DNA of 64,000 nt, taken from contig NZ_SJEY01000001.1 in NCBI RefSeq assembly GCF_004761875.1, positions 496,001 to 560,000 of the forward strand, given 5' to 3'. The DNA comes from Roseovarius aestuariivivens (lineage in GTDB: Bacteria; Pseudomonadota; Alphaproteobacteria; Rhodobacterales; Rhodobacteraceae). The translations under genes and the position numbers were made by a program. Below the pieces are notes generated by a model, which did no database searches, was not told where the DNA came from, and saw only the letters and a program-made list of their open reading frames with translations. Positions 1 through 7,757 of this stretch are shown here, piece after piece (the first letter of the stretch is position 1; every line of letters starts with the position of its first letter).

Positions 1-2
1 GG

Positions 3-869
3 CTGGGCGCATTCAAGGACGCGGCAGAGGAGCTTTGCGTGACGCCCTCTGCGGTCAGTCACCAGGTCAAGGTGCTGGAGACCTTCGTGGGCCGCGCGCT
101 TTTCGAGCGGGAAACCCGCGCGGTGCGGCTGACGCGCGACGGGCGCGATTACCTTGAACTGGTGGGTCCCATCCTTGATGCGCTGGACGCGTCGACCCGG
201 CGCGTAGCGGGCGAGGCGGCGACGGGGGTGCTGCATCTGCACATGACCGAGGGCTTCATGAAACGATGGCTGATGCCGCGCCTGGGACGGTTCATGACGG
301 CGCATCCCTCGATCGAGATTCGCATGGAGCGCTGGATGCCCCCAACGGAGTTCCGGGGCGGGGCGCCGGACGTGATCGTGCATTGGGGCGATGCCCCGGT
401 GCCCGGCGTCGAGGTGACGCCGTTCCTGAGTTCCAGCCGCATCCCGCTTTGCAGTCCGGCCTATCTGCGGGCGAATCCCGATCTGACCCGGCCCGAGGCG
501 TTGCTGAAGAAGGTTCTTTTGCGCGACGAGGTCGAGGATGGCTGGCCGGAATGGTTCGGCCTTCTGGGGCGCGCGCGTGAGTGCCCGCGGGGCGGGCCGG
601 TCTTTGCCCATTGTGAATTGTCCACCTGCGCGGCGGAGAACGGTCTGGGTGTCGTGCTGGGCTACAAGCACATGATCGGCGAGACCCTGTCGCGCGGGAC
701 GCTGGTGGCGCCCTTCGAGATCGAATCGCCAACACGCACGATCTATTCCATCGCGGTCGAGGCGACCCGGATGCATGAGCCGAAGATCGTCGCGTTCCGC
801 GATTGGGTCCTCGATGAGGCGATGTTCGACCGTCTGCCCGGAGCACGGGTGCTCAACGCAGCCCAATAG
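3..869 (+). CDS. LysR-family transcriptional regulator, GcvA-like (5' truncated by window edge)
   Basis: The reading frame is open from base 3, so the true start lies before the window; the GTG at 39 is inside the helix-turn-helix, not a start. The visible N-terminus (LGAFKDAAEELCVTPSAVSH, then QVKVLE) is the winged-helix DNA-binding domain typical of GcvA-type LysR regulators, followed by a LysR substrate-binding domain of about 200 residues. Known for the family: control of an adjacent or divergent metabolic gene by an inducer bound in the C-terminal domain. The target would lie upstream of the window and the inducer cannot be read from this sequence. The gene ends at 869, just before a cobalamin riboswitch that serves the next gene. 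Confidence 0.88.
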   Translation: MGAFKDAAEELCVTPSAVSHQVKVLETFVGRALFERETRAVRLTRDGRDYLELVGPILDALDASTRRVAGEAATGVLHLHMTEGFMKRWLMPRLGRFMTAHPSIEIRMERWMPPTEFRGGAPDVIVHWGDAPVPGVEVTPFLSSSRIPLCSPAYLRANPDLTRPEALLKKVLLRDEVEDGWPEWFGLLGRARECPRGGPVFAHCELSTCAAENGLGVVLGYKHMIGETLSRGTLVAPFEIESPTRTIYSIAVEATRMHEPKIVAFRDWVLDEAMFDRLPGARVLNAAQ

Positions 870-917
870 GTGCGCGCCCTCTTGCGCGGAGGGGCCGAAC
901 CCGGCACAGTCGTAGAC

Positions 918-1085
918 AGAGGTGCCGCCGGCCCGCAAGGTTCGGCGGAGAATTGGGAAGCCGGTGCAAACCCGGCGCTGCCCCCGCAACGGTTAGTCCG
1001 GGGGATACCGCAGGATGCCACTGGCCGGACACGGCCGGGAAGGCGCGGTATCCGATCCCGGCGAGCCCGGAAACCAGCCTCTGGA
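918..1085 (+). promoter_or_regulatory. Cobalamin (B12) riboswitch aptamer
   Basis: Conserved class-I cobalamin blocks occur in the right order: AGGTGCC near 919, GAATTGGGAAGCCGGTG with AAACCCGG and CCCCCGCAACGG (the B12 box region, about 951-993), GCCACTGG near 1017, CCGGGAAGGC near 1035, and GAGCCCGGAAACC near 1062. The following 120 bases before the ATG at 1208 would be the expression platform. A TCCTCC run near 1146 could pair with the ribosome binding site AAGGAGGGG near 1193, suggesting translational control; that pairing is my inference. Confidence 0.9.
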
Positions 1086-1207
1086 CGACGTCAAGCCGCG
1101 GGGCGCGGTGCGGGCGGATGCACTGGCCCTTCTGGCCTGTGTCTTTCCTCCGCACGGGTACTCCGCCCCAAGCCGGTCCGGGGTGGGACCGAAAGGAGGG
1201 GACAATC

Positions 1208-1471
1208 ATGACCGTGACGCGAATTGTCGAAGGTCTGGAGCGCAGCGAGGCGACAGGCCCCGCGGCGCAAGACGCTGCACGGCTGGGATTTCTGGAATGG
1301 GTGTTCGCGCATCCCGGTCAGGTGACCGCGCAGACGATCCGGGCCGCGCAGGCCGAATTGAGCGCGTGCCCTATGTCGAGCGACGCGGCCTGCGCCTTTG
1401 CGGACGTGCTGCGCCAGGCGGCGCCGGGCCTTCACGCGCCCGGGCGGCGGCGGGTGCGGCGGCACAGCTGA
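1208..1471 (+). CDS. Hypothetical protein under cobalamin riboswitch control, 87 aa
   Basis: The ATG at 1208 has a strong ribosome binding site (AAGGAGGGG) and directly follows the B12 riboswitch, which argues that this small frame is real. The protein is soluble, with an alanine-rich helical core (RLGFLEWVFAHPG, then TIRAAQAEL) and a basic tail ending RRRVRRHS. I do not recognise a domain. B12 riboswitches usually govern cobalamin transport, cobalamin synthesis or B12-independent isoenzymes, and nothing of that kind follows: the next plus-strand gene is mrp at 1900, and the 3' end faces the terminator of a minus-strand RNA. Its function may relate to cobalamin or cobalt, but this is inferred only from position. 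Confidence 0.6.
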   Translation: MTVTRIVEGLERSEATGPAAQDAARLGFLEWVFAHPGQVTAQTIRAAQAELSACPMSSDAACAFADVLRQAAPGLHAPGRRRVRRHS

Positions 1472-1475
1472 TGCG

Positions 1476-1520
1476 TAAAAGAAAAACGGCGACGCCAGGG
1501 AGGAGGAGAGGCGCCGCCGT
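1476..1520 (-). terminator. Rho-independent terminator closing the anti-SD RNA array
   Basis: The stem 1486-1496/1510-1520 has 11 pairs (one G-U), with the loop UCUCCUCCUCCCU, followed on the minus strand by TTTTTCTTTT (1485-1476). It is both the terminator and the last anti-SD hairpin of the array. It lies 3' of the convergent 87-aa gene. Confidence 0.8.
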
Positions 1521-1680
1521 TGGTCACGTCGGGCCCCAGGGAGGAGGAGAGGAACCCTTCGCGTCTCGCGGGCCTCGAAGCAGGCCCGGTATTTATGGCG
1601 GCATCCCCAAGGGAGGAAATGCGGGGCTGCCGCCGTCACAGATGCCAAGGGAGGAGGAGTGGCATCCGATCCATGTCTCG
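1476..1680 (-). ncRNA. CcsR-like small RNA array: four hairpins with anti-Shine-Dalgarno loops
   Basis: Read on the minus strand, four hairpins follow one another: stem 1641-1646/1661-1666, stem 1597-1608/1623-1634 (one mismatch), stem 1531-1537/1551-1557 (with G-U pairs), and stem 1486-1496/1510-1520. Every loop carries CUCCUCCC or UUCCUCCC, complementary to Shine-Dalgarno sequences. A fifth hairpin without the motif (about 1568-1588) separates the second and third. The last hairpin is followed by UUUUUCUUUU, which fixes the direction as minus. Known: the CcsR RNAs of Rhodobacter sphaeroides are tandem stress-induced RNAs with CCUCCUCCC loops, made together with a DUF1127 gene. Here no DUF1127 gene is attached. 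A CCCATAT element at 1757-1763 (minus) could be a heat-shock-type -10 box, but the 5' end is unknown. Confidence 0.75.
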
Positions 1681-1899
1681 GTTCGTTGAGACAAAGATAG
1701 GTGAATGCTGCAACTGCACAATACCCCTCTGCGCAATGCTGCCATGCAGAAAACGCATATGGGATTCTGACTTGATATCAGGCGCTTGAGCCGCTTTTTT
1801 GGGCGAAATGCGAACGAAAATACCCGCTGGTCGCGAGCTTGGTTTCCTGTTTGAAACAGCTCGTGACGGGGTTTTATGAGATCGCGGAAGGATTTGGCG

Positions 1900-2964
1900 A
1901 TGAGCGACATTCTTGGGCAGGTACGGGCCGAATTGGACAAGCTGGATTTGCCCGATGGCGGCACGCTGATCAGCCGGGATATGGTACGCGCGCTGCGAAT
2001 CGAGGCCGGTGAGCTGAGTTTCGTGATCGAGGCGCCGAATGCCGAGATTGCGCGGATGATGGAGCCGCTGCGCGCGGCTGCGGAGCGTGCAGCGCAATCC
2101 GTGCCGGGCGTGGCCGTGGTGCGGGTGGCGCTGACTGCGCCCACCGCCTCGAAACCGGCGCCGCAACTCAAGGTGGGCGGGCACCCCAAGGGAGGGCAGA
2201 GCTCGATCCGGCCGGCGGGCATCAAATCCATTCTTGCCGTGGCGAGCGGCAAGGGGGGCGTCGGCAAATCGACGGTCTCGGCCAATCTGGCGGTGGCGCT
2301 GGCGCGGGCGGGGCGGCGCGTTGGGCTTCTGGATGCGGATATCCACGGGCCAAGCCAGCCGCGCATGCTGGGCGTCGAGGCGCGGGTATCGAGCCCCGAT
2401 GGCGAGACGATTGAGCCGATGCGCGCGCATGGCGTCACGCTGATGTCGATTGGGCTGATGATGGAGGCGGGAAAGGCCGTGGTCTGGCGCGGGCCGATGC
2501 TGATGGGCGCGCTGCAGCAGATGATGAGCCAGGTGCGCTGGGGTGAGCTTGACGTGCTGATCGTGGATCTGCCACCGGGCACGGGCGACGTGCAGTTGAC
2601 GCTGTGCCAGCGGGCCGCGCCCACCGGTGCGCTGGTGGTGTCGACGCCGCAGGACGTGGCGCTTCTGGATGCGCGCAAGGCGATGGACATGTTCCGCACG
2701 CTGAAAACGCCGATCCTGGGCCTGATCGAGAACATGTCGCTGTTTCACTGTCCCGAATGCGGGCATGAGGCGCATATCTTCGGCCATGGCGGCGTCGCGG
2801 CGGAGGCCGAGGCGCTGGGCCTGCCGCTTTTGGCGGTGCTGCCGATCGACCTCGAGACCAGGATCGGCGGGGATGAAGGCCGGCCCGTTGCGGCGGGTGC
2901 GGGGCCGGTGGCAGAGGCCTATGCGCGGCTGGCCGAGAGGCTGGTGGCGGGCGGCATGGCCTGA
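1900..2964 (+). CDS. mrp: Mrp/NBP35 family Fe-S cluster carrier ATPase
   Basis: A 354-aa cytosolic P-loop ATPase of the Mrp/ApbC family, which binds and transfers [4Fe-4S] clusters to apo-enzymes. The N-terminal ~75 residues are the DUF59-like MIP18 domain; the deviant Walker A motif [10 protein letters not shown] lies near 116-125, and the C-terminal half has the bridging CPEC motif ([16 protein letters not shown]) that holds a cluster between two subunits. I chose the ATG at 1900 because GGAAGGA sits 8 bases upstream; an ATG 24 bases earlier (1876) is in frame but lacks a good ribosome binding site. The gene is divergent from the small RNA array and is followed by the peroxiredoxin gene after 62 bases, possibly the same transcript. 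Confidence 0.93.
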   Translation: MSDILGQVRAELDKLDLPDGGTLISRDMVRALRIEAGELSFVIEAPNAEIARMMEPLRAAAERAAQSVPGVAVVRVALTAPTASKPAPQLKVGGHPKGGQSSIRPAGIKSILAVASGKGGVGKSTVSANLAVALARAGRRVGLLDADIHGPSQPRMLGVEARVSSPDGETIEPMRAHGVTLMSIGLMMEAGKAVVWRGPMLMGALQQMMSQVRWGELDVLIVDLPPGTGDVQLTLCQRAAPTGALVVSTPQDVALLDARKAMDMFRTLKTPILGLIENMSLFHCPECGHEAHIFGHGGVAAEAEALGLPLLAVLPIDLETRIGGDEGRPVAAGAGPVAEAYARLAERLVAGGMA

Positions 2965-3026
2965 GGCCGCTTTTCACTGACGCTGCGGCTGCTAAGCTGT
3001 GTGTTCAAACCAACAAGAGGTGAACG

Positions 3027-3566
3027 ATGACCCCGCAGACCGTGCCCGATGCCGTGTTCCATACCCGCGTGCGCAATCCCGAACTGGGGGGCGACAACCC
3101 GTTCGAATGGAAAACGCTGCGCAGCGCCGACGTCTTTGCAAGTCGCCGCGTCGTGCTCTTTGCCGTGCCGGGCGCCTTTACGCCGGCCTGTTCGGACAGC
3201 CACCTGCCGGGCTATGAGCGCCATCACGACGCCCTAGTCGCGCAAGGCATCGACAGCGTGGTCTGTCTGGCGGTCAACGACGCCTTCGTGATGTATCAAT
3301 GGGCATTGTCCCGCGATATCTCCAAGGTGATGATGCTGCCCGATGGGAATGGTGAATTCACCCGCAAGATGGGCATGCTGGTCGAGCGGACCGGGCAGGG
3401 CATGGGCATGCGCAGCTGGCGCTACGCGATGCTGGTCGAGGATGGATGCATTACCAAGATGTTTATCGAGCCGGGATTTCGCGACAACCCGCCGGGCGTG
3501 CCGCTGGAAGTGTCGGGCGCGGAAACGATGCTAGCCTGGCTGGAGTCGGACGACAGCGCGGCGTGA
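3027..3566 (+). CDS. Peroxiredoxin, Prx5-type (thioredoxin/glutaredoxin-dependent peroxidase)
   Basis: A 179-aa thiol peroxidase that reduces hydrogen and alkyl peroxides. The active-site signature PGAFTPACS contains the peroxidatic cysteine at residue 55, and the conserved arginine lies in RSWRYAMLVEDG near 130. Length and motif match the Prx5/AhpE-like group, which uses glutathione or glutaredoxin/thioredoxin as reductant; which one cannot be told. AGAGGTGAACG precedes the ATG as ribosome binding site. A perfect 7-bp hairpin (573-589 within 3573-3589) lies just after the stop codon without a U-run. Position behind mrp fits a link between Fe-S cluster handling and oxidative stress. Confidence 0.92.
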   Translation: MTPQTVPDAVFHTRVRNPELGGDNPFEWKTLRSADVFASRRVVLFAVPGAFTPACSDSHLPGYERHHDALVAQGIDSVVCLAVNDAFVMYQWALSRDISKVMMLPDGNGEFTRKMGMLVERTGQGMGMRSWRYAMLVEDGCITKMFIEPGFRDNPPGVPLEVSGAETMLAWLESDDSAA

Positions 3567-3715
3567 GACGCAACCACCGTTACGGTGGTCTCAGAGCGCG
3601 TTAACACACCATTGATATTTCCCTTTGCCACTGGGTGCGGCCAGAGCGGCGCGCCTATCGGCTGGCAATTTGTGATGTCGGGGCATGCGGGCGCCCGGCG
3701 CGGAAAGGGGAATTC

Positions 3716-6010
3716 ATGAACAAGGCAATCACCGATGGTATCGTCTTTCGGCCGCCGGCTTTCGGGCAGGGGCTCGACATGTGGTCGAGCGGCGACGGCA
3801 CGCCGGGCTCGGACACCTATGCGGCGGCGTTCAACGCGGCCTTCGTGCCGGCCGATCAGGATTTTGGCGGCGCGCTGGAACTGCAGAAGACCGATACCGT
3901 GCAAAAGCTGCGTTACATGGGTGAGACGCCAATCCTGCCGGGCTGTTACCTGCAGATCCGCGCGCGTGTAAAGGCGGTCGCGGGCAACCTGCCAACCGTC
4001 CGCATCGCGGCCTGGGCCGGGGGCGCGGGCGGTGCGGCCGTGACCGGCGTGACCCTGACCGGCCCGGCGGTTAGCCTGACGGGCTATGGCGATGTCGTGG
4101 AGGTGAGCGCCATCGTCGGTACCGGCAATCGCGGTGGCGTCGACATGGTCTGGGGCCGCGAGGCGCTTTACGGGCATTTCGGTCTGGATCTGACCGGGCC
4201 CAATGGCGGCGTGGTGCGGATCGACGATCTCGACATTGAGGACGTCACCAGTGTCTTCCTGCGCGATTACGTCACGGTCGTGGATGTGCGCGACTATGGC
4301 GCGGTCGGCGACGGCGTGACCGACGATCATGCCGCGTTCGAGGCGGCGGACGCTGCGGCCAACGGGCGCGAGGTGCTGGTCTCGGCGGGAACCTATTTCC
4401 TGGGCGACAGCGTGACCTTCCAGTCGAAGGTGCGGTTCGAGGGTTCCGTTGTCATGCCGGTCGACAAGATCCTGGAACTGACGAAGAATTACGATTTGCC
4501 GAGCTATGTCGAGGCGTTCGGCGGCGACAACGAGGAGGCGTTCAAGAAGGCCTATCAGGCGCTTTTGAACAATCCCGATCACGTGGAACTGGACATGGCG
4601 GGGCGCAAGGTGCAGCTGCGCGCGCCCATCGACATGCAGGCGGCCGTGGCCAACCGGACCTTCTATGCGCAGCGCCACGTGATTAAGAACGGGCAGATCT
4701 CGGTCGTGCCGGGCCCCAATTTCGACGTCGAGGTGGCGACGTCGCAGGCGACCTACGATCCAGACGACCCCAAGCGGCTTACTAATGTCGTCAACGTGGC
4801 GAATATCAAGGTGGGATCGCTGATCGAGGGCAACGGCGTGGGCCGCGAGATCTATGTGCGCGAGACCAATGTCGGGGCGCAGACGATCACGCTGAGCCAT
4901 CCGCTTTATGACGCCGCGGGCACCCAAGTCTACACCTTCCGTCGCTTCAAATATATGTGGGATTTCAGCGGCTTCGATCAGATTTCGCGCTGTCTTGTGC
5001 AGAATGTGGAATTCCAGTGCGGGGGCGATTGCAGCGGGGTGCTGCTGCCGCCGACCGGCAAGGGCTTCATGTTCCAGGACTGCTTTTTCACCCGCGCCCG
5101 CGAACGCTGCATCACCAGTCACGGCGAGGGCGATCAGGGCATGATGATCGACCGCTGTCAGTTCGTGTCCGACGAATCCTCGAAACTGGTGACCGAGCGC
5201 ACGTCGATCGGAATCAACACGAACGGCAACGACCTGAAGGTGCGCAACTGCCGGATCACCTTCTTCCGCCACTTTGCCATCATCGGCGGATCGAGCACGA
5301 TCTTCTCGGGCAACCACATGTTCCAGGGCGACAGCGCCGATCCCGGGCCGCGACTTGCGGGGATTGTTCTAACGCGCACCAACAACCGCGCCACGATCAC
5401 CGGCAACTACATCGACAACTGCACCATTGAATGGTCCAACGAATACGATCACCAGCCCGGATTTTCGAGCGAGTTTTCGTTCTCGTCGCTGTCAATCACC
5501 GGCAATATCTTCCTGTGTTCGAGCGCGGTGCCGTCCTTCAACTTCCTGAGCGTGAAGCCGCACGGGCCGGGCCATTTCATCAGCGGTCTTGCGGTTACCG
5601 GCAACACCATTCGGGTGATCGACGGGGTGCTTGATCGGTTCGAGGGTATCGACACCACCTTTGCCACGATGAATTTCGAGCGATTCAAGAACATCAAGTT
5701 CAGTGACAACATCTTCCACAACGTGCGGGACGAGGTCGAAAACCCGCTGGTGCTGGAACATACCGAGGCCAGCGTGCAGCGCGCCTGGACCGTGGCGCCC
5801 AAGCCGAAACTGGCCTTCGGCGCGTGGCTTCAGCATGTGGAGTCGCTGATCCCGTCGGGGCCCATTCGCGATGCGAATGACGAGCCGCATTACGGCATTC
5901 CCTACTACGACAGCAAGCAGGGGCCGAACAATGACGAGGTGGTGTTCCGTTGGGAGAAGCCGGTGCGCGGGTCTGTCGTGCTGCGGGTGCGGATCGACGA
6001 TCTGATCTGA
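3716..6010 (+). CDS. Right-handed parallel beta-helix (pectate-lyase-like) protein
   Basis: A 764-aa protein with no signal peptide. The N-terminal ~190 residues form a beta-rich domain opening MNKAITDGIVFRPPAFGQGL. The phrase VRDYGAVGDGVTDDHAAFEAA, near 200, marks the start of a Pectate_lyase_3/GH28-like beta-helix that runs to about 690, with repeated turns of the type ITGNYIDNC, ITGNIFLC, VTGNTIRV and FSDNIFHN. Known: such proteins are polysaccharide lyases, tailspike-like depolymerases or exopolysaccharide-modifying enzymes. No phage genes surround it. Start at 3716 is preceded by AAAGGGG. The 3' end lies 4 bases from the convergent gene at 6015. Substrate cannot be inferred; other Rhodobacterales proteins begin similarly and are annotated only as beta-helix proteins. 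Confidence 0.82.
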   Translation: MNKAITDGIVFRPPAFGQGLDMWSSGDGTPGSDTYAAAFNAAFVPADQDFGGALELQKTDTVQKLRYMGETPILPGCYLQIRARVKAVAGNLPTVRIAAWAGGAGGAAVTGVTLTGPAVSLTGYGDVVEVSAIVGTGNRGGVDMVWGREALYGHFGLDLTGPNGGVVRIDDLDIEDVTSVFLRDYVTVVDVRDYGAVGDGVTDDHAAFEAADAAANGREVLVSAGTYFLGDSVTFQSKVRFEGSVVMPVDKILELTKNYDLPSYVEAFGGDNEEAFKKAYQALLNNPDHVELDMAGRKVQLRAPIDMQAAVANRTFYAQRHVIKNGQISVVPGPNFDVEVATSQATYDPDDPKRLTNVVNVANIKVGSLIEGNGVGREIYVRETNVGAQTITLSHPLYDAAGTQVYTFRRFKYMWDFSGFDQISRCLVQNVEFQCGGDCSGVLLPPTGKGFMFQDCFFTRARERCITSHGEGDQGMMIDRCQFVSDESSKLVTERTSIGINTNGNDLKVRNCRITFFRHFAIIGGSSTIFSGNHMFQGDSADPGPRLAGIVLTRTNNRATITGNYIDNCTIEWSNEYDHQPGFSSEFSFSSLSITGNIFLCSSAVPSFNFLSVKPHGPGHFISGLAVTGNTIRVIDGVLDRFEGIDTTFATMNFERFKNIKFSDNIFHNVRDEVENPLVLEHTEASVQRAWTVAPKPKLAFGAWLQHVESLIPSGPIRDANDEPHYGIPYYDSKQGPNNDEVVFRWEKPVRGSVVLRVRIDDLI

Positions 6011-6014
6011 TCGC

Positions 6015-6665
6015 TCAGAACTCGTGCCAGAGGCCGAACTTGATCTTGACCTCGGAGAGTTCCACGATCCCGGCCGTCACCCCGATTTCGAGGTGGCGGT
6101 CTGGGCCCAGAGCGAAGACGTAGGAGGGCGCCAGTTTCGCATAGGCATCGCGCGTCGAGGGGGCGCCGGTTTGCAATTGCAGCAAAATCATGTGGCCGTC
6201 GCGCGGTTTTAGCCCGAGCGTGACATCGGTTTCCAGCACGCCGTCGAACCCGTCCGAGATCTGTGCCCGGCTGTCGACCGCCAGCCATCCGGCCATGTCG
6301 CCCAAGGTCAGTCCGCGCCCGTAGGCGACCCCGGGGCGCAGCGCGAACCTGTCGTCCACCGTGCCGAGACCGAATTCCATCGCCCAGACACCGGGACCGT
6401 CGCCAAGAGCGAGCGGCCATCGCAGAAATCCGATCGCCTTGGTGACGTTTGCCTCGTCGCCGCCCAGATCGAGACCAAGCGTCAGATCGGAGCCCATCCC
6501 GTGTTCGGCGTAAAGCGTGCCGAACCCGCCGGTGCCATCGGTAATCCCGCTTTCGAACTCCAGTTCCACCGTCACGCTGACAAAGCTGGTGCCTTCGGCA
6601 CGCGGCCAGGCCCCGGCGCTGGCCTGAGCGGCGAGCAAGGACAGGATGACGACAAGACGGAGCAC
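6015..6665 (-). CDS. Hypothetical secreted/outer-membrane beta-barrel-like protein
   Basis: A 216-aa protein with a clear signal peptide (MLRLVVILSLLAAQASA, cleavage after about residue 17). The mature part is rich in alternating hydrophobic/polar strands with glycine and aromatic residues (SVTVELEFESG, LTLGLDLGGDEAN, HLEIGVTAGIVELSEVKIKF, ending GLWHEF with a terminal aromatic), the pattern of an outer-membrane beta-barrel or barrel-like periplasmic protein. I recognise no named family. It is convergent with the beta-helix gene, and a CtrA-type box lies 40 bases upstream of its start, so cell-cycle control is possible. Confidence 0.75.
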   Translation of the reverse strand: MLRLVVILSLLAAQASAGAWPRAEGTSFVSVTVELEFESGITDGTGGFGTLYAEHGMGSDLTLGLDLGGDEANVTKAIGFLRWPLALGDGPGVWAMEFGLGTVDDRFALRPGVAYGRGLTLGDMAGWLAVDSRAQISDGFDGVLETDVTLGLKPRDGHMILLQLQTGAPSTRDAYAKLAPSYVFALGPDRHLEIGVTAGIVELSEVKIKFGLWHEF

Positions 6666-6704
6666 GGACCGGCACCTCCCAAGCTCACCTTTGCGTAATC
6701 TTGG

Positions 6705-6720
6705 TTAACCATCGCTTAAC
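6705..6720. promoter_or_regulatory. Candidate CtrA-binding box
   Basis: The sequence TTAACCATCGCTTAAC matches the CtrA consensus TTAACCAT-N3-TTAAC exactly (TTAA-N7-TTAA). It lies between the divergent genes starting at 6665 (minus) and 6875 (plus), 40 bases from the former. CtrA is the cell-cycle and motility response regulator of alphaproteobacteria. Confidence 0.55.
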
Positions 6721-6874
6721 GAAACTTCGGTGGGCGCGATCGGCTTGTCCGGCGTCTACCTGATGCACTGAAGACCTTTTGGATGTGACGGCTGTTGCCA
6801 TGTTCCATGTCCGCCACCGGTGATCGCCGGTATCGAAGGGAGGTCGACGGCGAAAGTCGCGCTAAGTTAAGATC

Positions 6875-7153
6875 ATGCTGTTTGCGTGGATCGGAATCTA
6901 TCTCGTCGCCTGGGCCTGTGCCTATGTCGCGGTATACAAGGCACCCGGTCGTGCGGGATTTTGGATATTTTACCTTTTGAGCGTGACGCTTGGTCCGGGT
7001 CTTTTCGGCGGGTTGGCGTTTCTGCTTTACAAGACAACCGAACGCGGCGTCGCGCAAGATCTTGCGCAGTTCGTGATCGCCGTGGGTGCGGTTGTGGCGG
7101 CGCTGGTCTACCCGGTTAAATTCTGGCTCTGTCGTCGCAGGGCACGCCGCTGA
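6875..7153 (+). CDS. Small integral membrane protein, 92 aa
   Basis: Three hydrophobic segments are visible: about 2-22 (FAWIGIYLVAWACAYVAVY), 29-55 (FWIFYLLSVTLGPGLFGGLAF) and 66-86 (AQFVIAVGAVVAALVYPV), followed by a basic tail WLCRRRARR that should sit in the cytoplasm. No family is recognised. The ATG has no obvious ribosome binding site, so the start is uncertain. It points toward the convergent lipoprotein gene, whose stop is 18 bases away. Confidence 0.6.
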   Translation: MLFAWIGIYLVAWACAYVAVYKAPGRAGFWIFYLLSVTLGPGLFGGLAFLLYKTTERGVAQDLAQFVIAVGAVVAALVYPVKFWLCRRRARR

Positions 7154-7170
7154 GCGTTGGTAGGTTCCGA

Positions 7171-7710
7171 TCAGTCCAGCGTATCGCGCGGCACCGCGAC
7201 CAGCCCGAGTTGACGGGCGGCGGCCATCGACAGAATGCCCGAGTCGAGCCCCTGTGCCTTTTGATAGGCACGGATCGCCGCGCGCGTGCGCGCATCGATT
7301 TGGCCGTTGATCATCCCCTTGTAGTGCCCCCGGGCCTTGAGGGCTCGCTGGACCGAGGCATTGAATTCGGGCGTGTGATCGGCGGCGCAGGGCGTTTCAA
7401 ACCACGTCTCCTGCCGTTCTTTCACGATCATCTGGCGGGTTTCCGTCTTGTAGATCGCGGGTTCCGCAAGAGTGCCGTCGCTGCGCAGTTCGGCCGGCTG
7501 GAGCAGGATCTGTTCGGTCACGGTTTCCACCACGGCCGGGCTGATATCCTTGCCCCAGCACTGGCCCGGGGCAGCGCCGGGCGGCGCGGTGTCGAGGCGC
7601 TGTACCAACTCGGGCTCGGTGGACAGGGGCAGGGGCGCGCCACAGCCCGACAGGCCGGAAACGGCGAGAAGCACGCCTGTGGCGGCTATGGGGAAAGAAA
7701 CGATGCGCAT
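7171..7710 (-). CDS. Peptidoglycan-binding lipoprotein
   Basis: A 179-aa protein with a lipoprotein signal peptide: hydrophobic stretch then the lipobox LSGC (cysteine near residue 23). The middle part (residues 40-115) has no known domain but includes two cysteines (QCWGKD, TPCAADHT). The C-terminal ~60 residues are a PG_binding_1 domain: VQRALKARGHYKGMINGQID, then TRAAIRAYQKAQGL. It should be anchored in the outer or inner membrane and touch peptidoglycan; the family often works in envelope integrity. Convergent with the small membrane protein at 6875. Confidence 0.85.
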   Translation of the reverse strand: MRIVSFPIAATGVLLAVSGLSGCGAPLPLSTEPELVQRLDTAPPGAAPGQCWGKDISPAVVETVTEQILLQPAELRSDGTLAEPAIYKTETRQMIVKERQETWFETPCAADHTPEFNASVQRALKARGHYKGMINGQIDARTRAAIRAYQKAQGLDSGILSMAAARQLGLVAVPRDTLD

Positions 7711-7757
7711 CTGCTCGGGCCTCGTGGGGCATGGCCTTGTGGCTCTTGAGCGAGAGT

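Noticed and set aside
1486-1666. The repeated AGGGAGGAGGAG blocks considered as a CRISPR array or as multiple ribosome binding sites
   Set aside because: Spacing is irregular, each block is the loop of a different stem, and no small frame follows the blocks. The minus-strand terminator shows they are anti-SD loops of an RNA.
3422-5317. A 631-codon open frame on the minus strand opposite the beta-helix gene
   Set aside because: It is rich in H, R, D and V in the manner of an antisense shadow of a GC-rich gene, has no ribosome binding site, and overlaps both the peroxiredoxin and beta-helix genes.
3716-6010. Prophage or phage-tail region around the beta-helix protein
   Set aside because: No other phage gene, integrase or attachment repeat is present in the neighbourhood.
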